The position numbers and the translations under genes were made by a program. Below are positions 20,441-29,798 of a DNA stretch of 64,000 bases, piece after piece (position 1 is the stretch's first letter; the number at the start of each line of letters is the position of its first letter). Origin of the DNA: Acinetobacter kookii. GTDB lineage: Bacteria > Pseudomonadota > Gammaproteobacteria > Pseudomonadales > Moraxellaceae. The notes beneath the pieces are model-generated. The model did no database searches. It was not told where the DNA came from and saw only the letters and a list, made by a program, of their open reading frames with translations. The stretch is taken from assembly GCF_900096895.1 (NCBI RefSeq), contig NZ_FMYO01000006.1:97630-161629 (forward strand), written 5' to 3'.

Positions 20441-21214
20441 TTAATCGGCATTTTCTTCTTTTAATACAAATTCTTTTTGCTGATTGTTAAAATAATAATG
20501 CTCCACATCGCCATTGGAATAAATCAGATTCAAACTGTTGGGCAAACCACGATGCAAACGGTAGGAAATTGCAGTTCCGGCATGAATGTCCAGCACCGAA
20601 TGGTCTGCCCCCAAATGGTAAATCTGGTTCAGGTCATATACAGCCGACTGATGCAGATGACCATGCAACAGGCCATTTAAGCCACTTTGACTCCACGATT
20701 CTAAAGCCATACGCCCCAGCATTGGACAGTCCTTGATGCCATGCGGATTATCCGGAGGCGTATAAAATGGCTGGTGCGCAACAATCAGTTTGATTTTATG
20801 CCTGGGAGCCATCATAAGTCTTTGATCAATTTTCTGAATTTGCTCCAGGGAAATATGCCCGCGGGTGTGATAGCGCCGCCGAATACTATTCACGCCAATG
20901 AGATAAAAATGCTTGGTTTCCAGTACCGTTTCCATATGGCCAAAGAAAATTTTATAACGGGTAAAAGGACTGAATATCCGGTTCCAGACATGGTACAAAG
21001 GAATATCATGATTACCCGGCACCACCAGGTAAGGCAGATTTAAACTTTCCACAAACTGTTTGCAGTCATAAAACTGCTTGTAACGGGCGCGCTGGGTTAA
21101 ATCCCCACTGACCACCACAGCCTCTAAAGGATGTTGCTGACAAAATAGGCGAATTGCTGCCATACAGGCCGGTTTTTCCGTACCAAAATGCAAATCAGAC
21201 AGATGTAGAATCAT
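20441..21214 (-). CDS. Calcineurin-like metallophosphoesterase
   Basis: 257 aa, cytosolic. The metal-binding series is complete: SDLHFG (residues 6-11), VSGDLTQRAR near 36, VPGNHDIP near 66, VAHQPFY near 146, and GHLHQSA near 188. The CpdA-like arrangement suggests cyclic nucleotide or other phosphodiester substrates, but specificity cannot be read. Its start overlaps the end of the lipid-kinase gene by 20 bp, so the two are co-translated; a joint role in lipid turnover is inference. Confidence 0.85.
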   Translation of the reverse strand: MILHLSDLHFGTEKPACMAAIRLFCQQHPLEAVVVSGDLTQRARYKQFYDCKQFVESLNLPYLVVPGNHDIPLYHVWNRIFSPFTRYKIFFGHMETVLETKHFYLIGVNSIRRRYHTRGHISLEQIQKIDQRLMMAPRHKIKLIVAHQPFYTPPDNPHGIKDCPMLGRMALESWSQSGLNGLLHGHLHQSAVYDLNQIYHLGADHSVLDIHAGTAISYRLHRGLPNSLNLIYSNGDVEHYYFNNQQKEFVLKEENAD

Positions 21215-22133
21215 AAGGAACCATTATTTTCAATGCATGCTTGCGTACGGAAATCTGAAGCGGGGGCTGCATTTCCACGATTTCACCATCCAGTGCCAGG
21301 GTCAGTTTCTTGGCTTTGGAATGTATTTGCACCTTGTCGGCGGAAAAGCTATATACCTCGGGCGTATGATCAAGCTTGCCGCGGATCAATTGCCATAAGA
21401 TTTTAAACAAGGTGGGTTTATCGCTTTTCGCCACTATCACCCCCACGACCTTTCCCAATTCAGCACATTTGGCAATGCGTAAATTCATCTCTGCAAGTTG
21501 CAGCTGATTATTACCAAAAAAAATCAGCGGCGTTTTGACGGGATATTTTTTACCGTCAATTTCCACTTCAAGTTTCAGCTCTTTGCGATCACGAATCAGC
21601 ACATCCAGCGCTGAAGTATAGGCATGTAGAGCAAAACGCCCAAAACTCCGGTTATAGAGTTCACGCCTTTGTATAAATAAAGGATAAAGCCCCAAACTGG
21701 CGTTGTTCAAATAGATATGATCATTGATTTGCGCCACATGGACTTCACGGATCTTCCCGGTCGCTATAACATCGGCCGCTTTGAGCAGATCCAGCGGAAT
21801 ATGCAGTAGACGGGCAACATAATTAAAGGTTCCCAGAGGAAAAACTCCCATGGGAATCTCGGTACCGATCAGTCTGGTTGCCACCGTATTGAGTGTGCCG
21901 TCCCCACCCGCAGCCACTACAACACCAATTTCTTCAGCCTGTTGATGACGTTCGATTATTTTGTCCATAAAACTGTTAAAATCTGCTTCTGCACTGATTT
22001 CAAAAGCCTGGATTTCATAGCCATAGGCTGTTAAATTTGTCATAAGCTGTTCATAGATTTCATCTTTATTGGCTGCATGAAATCCCGATTTTTCATTATA
22101 GATAAGCGATAAAGGCTTGGCAGAAACTGACAT
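21195..22133 (-). CDS. Diacylglycerol-kinase-family lipid kinase
   Basis: 312 aa. DAGK catalytic motif AAGGDGTLNTVA near residue 75, FPLGTFNYVARLL near 100 and INDHIYLNNASLGLYP near 140, as in YegS-type kinases. The C-terminal beta domain ends in LALDGEIVEMQPP. Phosphorylates a lipid at the inner membrane; substrate unknown. First gene of a two-gene unit with the phosphoesterase. Confidence 0.85.
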   Translation of the reverse strand: MSVSAKPLSLIYNEKSGFHAANKDEIYEQLMTNLTAYGYEIQAFEISAEADFNSFMDKIIERHQQAEEIGVVVAAGGDGTLNTVATRLIGTEIPMGVFPLGTFNYVARLLHIPLDLLKAADVIATGKIREVHVAQINDHIYLNNASLGLYPLFIQRRELYNRSFGRFALHAYTSALDVLIRDRKELKLEVEIDGKKYPVKTPLIFFGNNQLQLAEMNLRIAKCAELGKVVGVIVAKSDKPTLFKILWQLIRGKLDHTPEVYSFSADKVQIHSKAKKLTLALDGEIVEMQPPLQISVRKHALKIMVPYDSTSV

Positions 22134-22550
22134 TTTCCATACTTCTTTGAAGTAATTGCTCTAATTTTGTCCAAATTATCGACAATTGAAAGCATCTTTA
22201 TGTAAAATTCGAATTACCACCATTTATTAAATCAATAACAATTGCCACCCAAATAACCCAATTAAGTAATTGTTTTTAAAAAACATAATTTAAATAAATT
22301 ATACCCATAAAGTTAATAAATGGATTAATTAATAAACACACTACATCATAACCTATTGTTTTTTATTACATAAAAATAGAAACATATAATATTCCAATCT
22401 ATTTCAGCTACTTCTTTAGTCTTATTTTTTTCACGATTTTATGCTTTAATACAGCCACTTTTTTTTTATATTTTCTTCCGGGCGATGTATCCCATTGTCC
22501 GGATTGTACTTTGTACATTTGAATCGTACATATTTGAGATAGGCCTCACC
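22134..22550. other. AT-rich leader and promoter region of pckG
   Basis: No gene. The last 70 bases contain the repeat TGTAC-TTT-GTACA (22505-22517) and a further CGTACAT at 22525-22531, 20 bp before the pckG ATG. A TTTAATACAG stretch near 22445 could be a -10 region. The rest is AT-rich without clear structure. Confidence 0.4.
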
Positions 22551-24383
22551 ATGACCCAAGTGAACGCACCAGAATTCGTTCGTCACCCTAAGCTTATTGC
22601 ATGGGTGGAAGAGATTGCTAAATTAACAAAACCGGCAAAAATTGAATGGTGTGACGGTAGCGCAGAAGAATATCAACGTCTTATTGACTTGATGATCGCT
22701 AACGGCACTATGCAAGCGCTGAACCAAGAAAAACATCCTGGTTCTTACTTGGCAAATTCTGATCCTTCTGACGTTGCTCGTGTTGAAGGTCGCACATTTA
22801 TCTGTTCAGAAAAAAAAGAAGACGCAGGTGCGACAAACAACTGGGAAGCGCCTGCCGAAATGCGCGCTCGCCTGAACGGTTTGTTTGACGGTTCAATGAA
22901 AGGCCGTACTATGTACGTGGTTCCTTTCTCTATGGGTCCTTTAGGTTCTCATATTGCCCACATCGGTATTGAAATCACTGACTCTCCTTACGTTGCAGTC
23001 AGCATGGCCAAAATGGCTCGTATGGGTAAAGCGGTTTATGAAGTACTGGGTACTGATGGCGAATTCGTTCCATGTGTACACACTGTTGGCGCGCCGCTTG
23101 AAGAAGGTCAAAAAGACGTTGCTTGGCCATGCAACCCAGAAAAATACATCGTGCATTACCCAGAAACCCGTGAAATCTGGTCATTCGGTTCTGGCTACGG
23201 CGGTAACGCATTGCTTGGTAAAAAATGCCTGGCTTTACGTATCGCTTCTTCGATGGGCCGTCAACAAGGCTGGTTAGCTGAACACATGCTGATCCTTGGC
23301 GTGACCAATCCACAAGGCGAAAAACATTACATCGCTGCTGCATTCCCTTCTGCTTGTGGTAAAACCAACTTTGCAATGTTGATTCCACCAGCAGGTTACG
23401 AAGGCTGGAAAATTGAAACTGTAGGTGATGATATTGCCTGGATTAAACCGGGTGAAGACGGTCGCTTATATGCCATCAACCCTGAAGCTGGTTTCTTCGG
23501 TGTAGCGCCTGGTACAAATACCAAGACCAACCCGAACTGTATGGCGACATTAGCGAAAGATGTTATCTATACCAACGTTGCTGTAACTGACAACGGTGAA
23601 GTATGGTGGGAAGGTCTGACTAAAGAAGCTCCTGCTAACCTGACCAACTGGAAAGGTCAACCACACACTGGCGCAGAGAAAGCAGCACATCCAAATGCTC
23701 GTTTCACCGTTGCTGCGGGTCAATGTCCTTCTATTGATGCTGACTGGGAAAATCCGGCAGGTGTTCCAATTTCTGCGTTCATCTTCGGTGGTCGCCGTGC
23801 AGATACAGTGCCTTTAGTTTCTGAAGCGTTCGACTGGGTTGATGGCGTATATAAAGCTGCAACCATGGGTTCTGAAACAACTGCTGCTGCTGTAGGCCAA
23901 CAAGGGGTGGTACGTCGCGATCCATTCGCAATGCTTCCATTCGCAGGTTACAACATGGCTGACTACTTCGCTCACTGGTTAGAAATGGGTGAAAAAGTTG
24001 GCGAGAAAGCTGCAGCTGCCGGCAACAAGCTGCCTGGTATCTACAACGTGAACTGGTTCCGTCGTGATGCTGAAGGCAACTTCGTATGGCCTGGCTTCGG
24101 TCAAAACATGCGTGTTCTTGAGTGGATTATTGACCGTTGTGAAGGTCGTGCAACAGCAGTTGACACACCAATCGGTCGCGTTCCAACTTACGAACAGCTG
24201 AACTGGACTGGTTCTGACTTCACTAAAGAACAGTTCGAGCTTGTCACCTCTCAAGACAAAGATCAATGGATCAAAGAACTTGAAAGCCACACTGAATTGT
24301 TCAACAAACTTGGTGAGCGCTTACCAGCTGCACTTAAAGCACGTCAAAACGAGCTTTTAGAAGCTGTAAAAAAATCTGCTTAA
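22551..24383 (+). CDS. pckG: Phosphoenolpyruvate carboxykinase, GTP-dependent
   Basis: Converts oxaloacetate to PEP in gluconeogenesis. 610 aa from ATG 22551 ([15 protein letters not shown]); the frame is open upstream to 22485 but those residues are not conserved. GTP-type signatures are present: substrate loop [18 protein letters not shown]-loop [13 protein letters not shown] with the reactive Cys, and the metal-binding [10 protein letters not shown]. The GTP form occurs in Acinetobacter in place of the ATP form of enterobacteria. It feeds carbon from the TCA cycle genes at the other end of the window into sugars. Confidence 0.96.
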   Translation: MTQVNAPEFVRHPKLIAWVEEIAKLTKPAKIEWCDGSAEEYQRLIDLMIANGTMQALNQEKHPGSYLANSDPSDVARVEGRTFICSEKKEDAGATNNWEAPAEMRARLNGLFDGSMKGRTMYVVPFSMGPLGSHIAHIGIEITDSPYVAVSMAKMARMGKAVYEVLGTDGEFVPCVHTVGAPLEEGQKDVAWPCNPEKYIVHYPETREIWSFGSGYGGNALLGKKCLALRIASSMGRQQGWLAEHMLILGVTNPQGEKHYIAAAFPSACGKTNFAMLIPPAGYEGWKIETVGDDIAWIKPGEDGRLYAINPEAGFFGVAPGTNTKTNPNCMATLAKDVIYTNVAVTDNGEVWWEGLTKEAPANLTNWKGQPHTGAEKAAHPNARFTVAAGQCPSIDADWENPAGVPISAFIFGGRRADTVPLVSEAFDWVDGVYKAATMGSETTAAAVGQQGVVRRDPFAMLPFAGYNMADYFAHWLEMGEKVGEKAAAAGNKLPGIYNVNWFRRDAEGNFVWPGFGQNMRVLEWIIDRCEGRATAVDTPIGRVPTYEQLNWTGSDFTKEQFELVTSQDKDQWIKELESHTELFNKLGERLPAALKARQNELLEAVKKSA

Positions 24384-24395
24384 TCAGTAGATAAT

Positions 24396-24426
24396 GAAAA
24401 AAGGCCGCACGTGCGGTCTTTTTTTC
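24396..24426 (+). terminator. Terminator of pckG
   Basis: AAAAAAGGCCGCAC/GTGCGGTCTTTTTTT hairpin directly after the pckG stop. Confidence 0.88.
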
Positions 24427-24486
24427 AACTGTTTGTTTAATAACAAGACTTTATAACTTAACAACAACCATAAAAGGGGAAAATTC

Positions 24487-24852
24487 ATGTTAAAAATGCT
24501 TACTCTTAGCGCTTGCCTGCTTGGCCTGTCTACTTTGGTGATGGCAAAATCTGAAACTGCAGAACAACCGGCCTTACACGTTTGTGCAATCAAAGGTACG
24601 CCAGACTCTAGCCAGTTTCAGATCAAAAAGCGCATTAAAGTGGCTAAAGGTACTTATGGCAGCGTAGAAGAGCTGTATTCACGTTTTGCAGAACGTGCCC
24701 ATCAAGTCGGTGGCAATGTGGTCATTAATTACAATGCCAGCCAGAGATTCGGTTTCTGGCCTTGGCGTATTGTACGTCCAGTGGTTTGGGGAACTGCAGT
24801 GAAATGGAATACGCCAGTAAATTGTAAAGAACTCGGCGGCGTTGAAATTTAA
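24487..24852 (+). CDS. Exported protein of unknown function
   Basis: 121 aa with a signal peptide (MLKMLTLSACLLGLSTLVMA, cleaved near residue 20). The cysteine in the hydrophobic core (LSAC) resembles a lipobox but sits before the end of the hydrophobic stretch, so type I cleavage is preferred. The mature part contains two cysteines and the segment AHQVGGNVVINYNASQ, which resembles small secreted proteins of the YdgH/BhsA or DUF4156 kind; the match is weak. Own ribosome binding site (GGGGAAAA) and terminator. Confidence 0.6.
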   Translation: MLKMLTLSACLLGLSTLVMAKSETAEQPALHVCAIKGTPDSSQFQIKKRIKVAKGTYGSVEELYSRFAERAHQVGGNVVINYNASQRFGFWPWRIVRPVVWGTAVKWNTPVNCKELGGVEI

Positions 24853-24906
24853 GTACAGCCCAGAGCTGGGACTTCAGTCAAGATAAAACTACAACTTGCT
24901 GCACCC

Positions 24907-24935
24907 AAAAGACCGCTCAGGCGGTCTTTTTTATT
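24907..24935. terminator. Terminator between the exported protein gene and glpD
   Basis: AAAAGACCGC, TCAG, GCGGTCTTTT; T-run on the plus strand and A-run before it, so it can serve both convergent genes. Confidence 0.85.
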
Positions 24936-24942
24936 GACCGGT

Positions 24943-26463
24943 TTAAGCAGCCGTATCGCTTGATCTTTTCAGCAGCAACTTTAAAAGATATTGATCTAAT
25001 TGCTGTATTTCATCAGCACTAAATTGAAAGCCGAGTTTGGTTCTGCGCCATAAAATATCTTCACTGGTTCTTGCCCATTCCTGATCGACCAGATAGTCAA
25101 CCTCTCTAGCAAACAGTCCATGACCAAAATCTTCACCCAGTTCACTTGTCGTTGAAATATCCTTTAAAAAATTCCACACCCGTGAACCATAAGCATGTGC
25201 CCAGCGCGAAGCCAATGACAAAGAAACCTGATCAATACCTTGCATAAGCTGCTGCATTAACAGCTCCACCGAAACCAGGTTTTCCGCACCCGGCAAACAT
25301 GCCGTCTCGGTCCAGGATTTATTCATGTCCGGGAATGTGGGTGCCAAATGCGCCATTGCCGACTCTGCCAGTTTTCGATAGGTTGTGAGCTTGCCACCAA
25401 AGACTGAAAGCAAGGGTGCATCATTTTCCTGCGTAGGCGATATCGCCAAAGTGTAATCTCGGGTAATCGCCGATGGATTATCTGACTCGTCATCACACAA
25501 AGAGCGCACACCTGAATAGGTATATAAAATATCCTCAACCGTCAGCTGATGTTTAAAATGATCATTATAAACATTCAGCAAATAGTCCACCTCCTGCGAG
25601 GTGATTTTGACCTGATCCAGGTTGCCCTGATATTCATGATCTGTGGTACCAATTAAGGTGTATTGCTCCAGATAAGGAATGGCAAATACAATACGGTGAT
25701 CATCATTTTGCAGAATGAACGCTTTATCGCCTTCATAAATTCTAGGCACGATAATATGACTGCCTTGGACAAGACGTAAACCATGTGGCGATTGCTGTTG
25801 TAAATTGTGTTCAATAAACTGGAGCACCCAAGGCCCAGTAGCGTTAACCAGGGCTTTTGCCTGCACCTGATAACTGCCCTGCGCATGTTCCAGATGGATG
25901 TTCCACACGCCATTTTCACGGTAAGCAGCGCTACAACGGGTTTGTGTGGCAATTTTGGCGCCCAGCTCATGGGCCTGCATGGCATTTAAAACCACCAGGC
26001 GCGCATCATCCACAGCACAATCCGAATATTCAAAACCCTGCGTCATTTCATCTTTCAGAGGACTGCTGGCTGGATCAAAATGAATATGCCGGGAAGCGGC
26101 TAATTTTTTCCGCTTGCCCAAATGATCATAAATAAATAAACCGGTCCGTATCAGCCATGCAGGACGTAAATGCGGTTGATGCGGCATGACAAAACGCAAG
26201 GGGCGAATAATATGGGGCGCTTTGGCTAGCAGAATTTCCCGTTCCAGCAAAGCTTCATGTACCAGGCGGAATTCTTTATATTCAAGATAACGCAAACCGC
26301 CATGGATCAGTTTACTGCTCGCAGAGGAAGTATGGCTGGCGAGATCGTCCTTTTCACATAAAAAAACGGATAAACCGCGTCCTGCAGCATCAACCGCAAT
26401 ACCCACGCCATTGATGCCACCACCAATCACCGCTACATCATAGACCGGATGACTCACTTGCAT
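24943..26463 (-). CDS. glpD: Glycerol-3-phosphate dehydrogenase, aerobic FAD enzyme
   Basis: Membrane-associated flavoenzyme oxidising sn-glycerol 3-phosphate to dihydroxyacetone phosphate and feeding quinone. 506 aa from ATG 26463, five bases after AGGAGG; the GTG two codons upstream is rejected. FAD-binding DVAVIGGGINGVGIAVDAAGRG-type fingerprint at the N-terminus, SSKLIHGGLRYLE near residue 50, and TTDHEYQG in the substrate domain. No glpF, glpK or glpR is adjacent. Confidence 0.94.
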   Translation of the reverse strand: MQVSHPVYDVAVIGGGINGVGIAVDAAGRGLSVFLCEKDDLASHTSSASSKLIHGGLRYLEYKEFRLVHEALLEREILLAKAPHIIRPLRFVMPHQPHLRPAWLIRTGLFIYDHLGKRKKLAASRHIHFDPASSPLKDEMTQGFEYSDCAVDDARLVVLNAMQAHELGAKIATQTRCSAAYRENGVWNIHLEHAQGSYQVQAKALVNATGPWVLQFIEHNLQQQSPHGLRLVQGSHIIVPRIYEGDKAFILQNDDHRIVFAIPYLEQYTLIGTTDHEYQGNLDQVKITSQEVDYLLNVYNDHFKHQLTVEDILYTYSGVRSLCDDESDNPSAITRDYTLAISPTQENDAPLLSVFGGKLTTYRKLAESAMAHLAPTFPDMNKSWTETACLPGAENLVSVELLMQQLMQGIDQVSLSLASRWAHAYGSRVWNFLKDISTTSELGEDFGHGLFAREVDYLVDQEWARTSEDILWRRTKLGFQFSADEIQQLDQYLLKLLLKRSSDTAA

Positions 26464-26766
26464 GTCCACCTCCTCTAGTCCTGTTCGAACAGTAAACTTA
26501 AATTTTCTGTTGTTCCAAGAAACTTAACACTATTTAAAGTGAAAGGACACCGAATAATTGTCGTTCACTTCCATGAAGACAAAATGGACAGCGTGTTTAT
26601 TTTTATCAACTCCCCCAAAACTTGATCCCACTGCTTATTTATATACTTTCTTTTTACACTGTAAATTTTGCACATTTCTCATACAAAACTGAAAGAATCA
26701 TAGGCTTATTCCACTTTAATAATGGGTTTAACATCAAAAAAACAATAGCAAAATGGACTTGTGCAG

Positions 26767-28074
26767 ATGATTGAACAAAACGTTTCTCAAGTAAATTTAG
26801 ACACCAAAACACGGGTCAAATCCATTCTTGGCGGTTCGGCAGGCAACCTGGTGGAATGGTATGACTGGTATGTCTATGCTGCTTTTACCTTATATTTTGC
26901 CCATGTCTTCTTCCCCAAAGGCAGCCAGACAGCACAATTACTTCAGGCAGCCGCCATTTTCGCAGTCGGCTTTTTAATGCGACCGATTGGTGCCTGGATT
27001 ATGGGTATTTACTCGGATAAAAAAGGACGCAAATCCGGGCTTACCCTTTCTGTGACCTTGATGTGTATTGGCTCTCTGATGATTGCTGTTTCCCCAACCC
27101 ATGATCAAATTGGCATATTCGCGCCTATTATTTTAGTAGTTGCCCGGCTCATCCAGGGCTTAAGTGTCGGTGGTGAATACGGCGCCAGCGCCACCTATTT
27201 AAGTGAAATGGCTGAAAGAAACCGGCGCGGCTTTTTCTCAAGCTTTCAGTATGTGACCCTGATTGCCGGTCAGCTGACTGCACTCTGCGTATTGCTGATT
27301 TTGCAGTTCGTCCTCACTGAAGAACAGCTGCATGACTGGGGCTGGCGTATTCCCTTCTTTATTGGAGCTTGTCTCGCCATTGTGGTGTTCTATATCCGTC
27401 GTGGATTGCTTGAAACGCAATCTTTTAAAAATGCTCAAAAAGATAAAACTCAGCCTGAATCTGGCATGTTTGCTTTATTTAAACATTATCCTAAACAAGC
27501 CTTTACGGTTTTATTTTTAACCGCTGGAGGTACGGTTGCTTTTTATAGCTATACCACCTACTTGCAAAAATACTTGGTGAATACTTCCGGATTTAGCAAA
27601 CCTGCAGCCACACAAATTACGACTCTGGCGCTGTTCATTTTCATGTGTATACAACCTTTAGCCGGTGCTTTGTCAGATAAAATTGGACGTAAACCGCTCA
27701 TGATTGCTTTTGGGGTCTTAGGCGTTTTATTTACCTATTTTATATTTGATCGTCTAGGTCAGACGCATGACTACTGGGCAGCATTTTGGCTCTGCCTGGC
27801 AGGTCTGGTTATTGTAACTGGCTATACCTCCATTAATGCAGTCGTCAAAGCCGAATTGTTCCCCGCCCATATCCGTGCCTTGGGCGTTGCACTGCCCTAT
27901 GCCCTCGCCAATACCCTGTTTGGCGGCACGGCCGAATTTTTTGCCTTAAGTTTTAAGGAAGCCGGACATGAGTCCTGGTTCTTTATTTATGTCACGATTT
28001 TAATTTTTATCTCGTTGCTGGTTTATATCTTTATGAAAGATACCAAACACCATTCCGAAATTAAGGAACATTAA
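26767..28074 (+). CDS. kgtP: 2-oxoglutarate permease, MFS/MHS family (KgtP-like)
   Basis: Proton symporter for 2-oxoglutarate by close resemblance to E. coli KgtP. 435 aa from ATG 26767, nine bases after GGA; a GTG at 26761 is too close to that site. About 12 transmembrane helices. Metabolite:H+ symporter signatures: GNLVEWYDWYVYAAF near residue 25, GIYSDKKGRKSGL in loop 2-3, ARLIQGLSVGGEYG near 130, and GALSDKIGRKP in loop 8-9. It fits the organic-acid diet suggested by pckG and the TCA block. Confidence 0.87.
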   Translation: MIEQNVSQVNLDTKTRVKSILGGSAGNLVEWYDWYVYAAFTLYFAHVFFPKGSQTAQLLQAAAIFAVGFLMRPIGAWIMGIYSDKKGRKSGLTLSVTLMCIGSLMIAVSPTHDQIGIFAPIILVVARLIQGLSVGGEYGASATYLSEMAERNRRGFFSSFQYVTLIAGQLTALCVLLILQFVLTEEQLHDWGWRIPFFIGACLAIVVFYIRRGLLETQSFKNAQKDKTQPESGMFALFKHYPKQAFTVLFLTAGGTVAFYSYTTYLQKYLVNTSGFSKPAATQITTLALFIFMCIQPLAGALSDKIGRKPLMIAFGVLGVLFTYFIFDRLGQTHDYWAAFWLCLAGLVIVTGYTSINAVVKAELFPAHIRALGVALPYALANTLFGGTAEFFALSFKEAGHESWFFIYVTILIFISLLVYIFMKDTKHHSEIKEH

Positions 28075-28087
28075 TCCAAAACCAATC

Positions 28088-28119
28088 AAAAAAGCCTTTC
28101 TTTATTGAAAGGCTTTTTT
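28088..28119 (+). terminator. Terminator of kgtP
   Basis: AAAAAAGCCTTTC/GAAAGGCTTTTTT hairpin shortly after the stop; symmetrical. Confidence 0.88.
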
Positions 28120-28424
28120 GATTTATCTGTACGCTTAAATAAAATAAGTAGTGCATGTGCAATAAAAGCTCAAAAAATATTCTCTCAACTCAAGTGGACA
28201 GAAATGAACTTTGCCACAATCTTTATATTCATATGGCTACTCCCCAGTATGCAGTGTCAGACAAGTGATAATTAATTCGATTTAACCCGGTTGAATCATC
28301 CACTTCTAAGCCAGGAATGGTCACATTTGGAAAGCTTTTTTATGAGATATAAGCACGGTAAGATCGTTAAAAAATCGGGCTTATGGCATACTGAATAGAA
28401 TAATAACGCCGGGAACTTTTGAAG
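28120..28424. other. Intergenic region without a supported gene
   Basis: A 23-codon frame at 28204 starts like a signal peptide (FIFIWLLPSMQC) but has no ribosome binding site. Nothing else is visible apart from a TATGGCATACTGAATAGAATAAT stretch near 28385, split here only by sense as a likely promoter of the next gene. Confidence 0.3.
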
Positions 28425-28853
28425 ATGAACAAGAGCTATAAATTGTTGGGTTTGGGTTTGATTGCGCTTGGACTGGCTGCCTGTCAAAGCACTCCGCGCC
28501 AATACAACGGTAATGTCGGCTATCAGATTGAAAGCAAGTCTACGGATAGTGCAACCTTGGCTTATACTCTGGCTATTCGTCAAAACCAGAAAGTTGATGA
28601 ACAGAAATTACAACGTGCCTGTCAAAAAGTATTAGGTCTAAATAAACAATATAAATTAACGATCCTGAGCATTAGTGAAATTGCCAATCCGGAAATACAA
28701 ACACCACACTATGGCCGTCAACTGGGTCAAAGTCGCACCAGCATCAGTCTCAGCAACACCCCAGATCTATATAACAGTGAAAATATGGCGACTCGCCAGT
28801 CGTTGGAGGCGCGTCCAAGTACCTTAAGTGTGGTGCGTTATACCTGCTCTTAA
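28425..28853 (+). CDS. Small lipoprotein, unknown function
   Basis: 142 aa from ATG 28425 (a TTG two codons earlier is possible; GGGA lies about 10 bp upstream). Lipobox LAAC near residue 20. The mature part has two cysteines, one of them near the C-terminal end (VVRYTCS). A stretch YQIESKSTDSATLAYTLAI suggests a beta-rich fold. No family recognised. Convergent with the methyltransferase gene. Confidence 0.6.
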   Translation: MNKSYKLLGLGLIALGLAACQSTPRQYNGNVGYQIESKSTDSATLAYTLAIRQNQKVDEQKLQRACQKVLGLNKQYKLTILSISEIANPEIQTPHYGRQLGQSRTSISLSNTPDLYNSENMATRQSLEARPSTLSVVRYTCS

Positions 28854-28867
28854 AATTTACAGGCTAG

Positions 28868-28900
28868 ATAAAAATAAGACGCTGTTTATAGCGTCTTATA
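28868..28900. terminator. Terminator-like hairpin overlapping the methyltransferase stop
   Basis: AAGACGC/GCGTCTT stem with an 8-base loop, between convergent genes. One arm includes the last codons of the minus-strand gene. Confidence 0.55.
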
Positions 28901-29554
28901 AAAACTGACATTACGAAATTCCTTTGCTTCATCCAGGTCCGGCCAGGTGGTCGCACTGCGCTCATCCAGCTTTTGATAGTTTGGATGACTAAAGTTTTTC
29001 ACCCGACTGTCTGCCACCCATACCTCGGGTGCAAATTTCAGGAATTCATCCAGGAAAAAGCGGTTACATTGGTCATACAGCACATCTGCTGCAAGCAAGA
29101 TATCGACTTGTTCTGCTTTATACAGATCATCCAGATATTCAAGCTCGACATCATTCAGTTCTGCATTGGCGCGACAGGCATCCAGACTAACCTGATCAAT
29201 ATCACAGCAGATTACCCGCTTCGCGCCTGCCATTTTCGCTGCAATCGCCACCACGCCCGACCCTGCACCAAAATCCAGAACCACCTTGTCTTTGACATGA
29301 TGCGGTTCAGCAAGAAGCCACTGCGCCATAGCAAGTCCAGAAGCCCAGCAGAATATCCAGTACGGCGTATCATTCCAGATCCGGCGAATCACTTCGTCAT
29401 CAAGTCTGTCAGTTGGAAATACAGGTGGAATGAGCCATAAAGAAATGGGGGTTTCAGGCAATTGCTGGGCAAGCAGTTCACAGTTCGGAATTACTTCATG
29501 CAAAGCTTGAATAAGATGTTCTGGGGCTTTTGGAAATTGAAAAGTACAGCTCAT
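28886..29554 (-). CDS. Class I SAM methyltransferase, ETFB lysine methyltransferase type
   Basis: 222 aa. SAM motif I VVLDFGAGSGVVAIAA near residue 92, acidic motif ICCDIDQVSLDA near 116, and the post-motif LLAADVLYDQ near 154 match the METTL20/ETFBKMT and PrmA-like group, which trimethylates lysines of electron-transfer flavoprotein beta. ETF genes are not in the window, so the substrate is inference. Its upstream side carries a REP-like repeat. Confidence 0.75.
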   Translation of the reverse strand: MSCTFQFPKAPEHLIQALHEVIPNCELLAQQLPETPISLWLIPPVFPTDRLDDEVIRRIWNDTPYWIFCWASGLAMAQWLLAEPHHVKDKVVLDFGAGSGVVAIAAKMAGAKRVICCDIDQVSLDACRANAELNDVELEYLDDLYKAEQVDILLAADVLYDQCNRFFLDEFLKFAPEVWVADSRVKNFSHPNYQKLDERSATTWPDLDEAKEFRNVSFYKTL

Positions 29555-29589
29555 TGGATTTTTATTCGTTTTAATTTGAAAAAATTTGA

Positions 29590-29792
29590 AGATATTCCGC
29601 CTCCTTTTAGGAGAGGGTTATGGAGAGGTCTAAATTCCTGAGACTTCTTCCCTCATCCCAACCTTCTCCCTGAGCCGTATACGGCGCAAGAGAAGGAGTA
29701 TCCATTATTTTTACAATGAATTTCCCCTCTCCTGAGCAAGATTTAAAGGATTGCTTTTAAATCGAAGCGCAAGAGAGGGTCAGGGAGAAGTC
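29590..29792. repeat. REP-like intergenic repeat made of two large imperfect hairpins
   Basis: First unit: CCTTCTC...GAGCCGTATACGGC...GAGAAGG (29660-29697). Second unit: CCCTCTCCTGAGC...GCGCAAGAGAGGG (29724-29779). Flanking CTCCTTTTAGGAGAGGG and GGTCAGGGAGAAG repeat the same theme. Such CCCTCTCC/GGAGAGGG blocks are common dispersed intergenic repeats in Gram-negative genomes. It lies between folD and the methyltransferase gene, both on the minus strand. Confidence 0.65.
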
Positions 29793-29798
29793 AATTTA

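Noticed and set aside
22999..23388. 129-codon minus-strand frame inside pckG
   Set aside because: Lies wholly within a strongly conserved gene; composition is that of an antisense shadow.
28204..28275. 23-codon frame that starts like a lipoprotein signal peptide
   Set aside because: No ribosome binding site and it stops right after the Cys; chance or a decayed remnant.
28973..29440. 155-codon plus-strand frame opposite the ETFB-type methyltransferase
   Set aside because: The minus-strand protein has clear SAM motifs; the plus-strand frame has none and no ribosome binding site.
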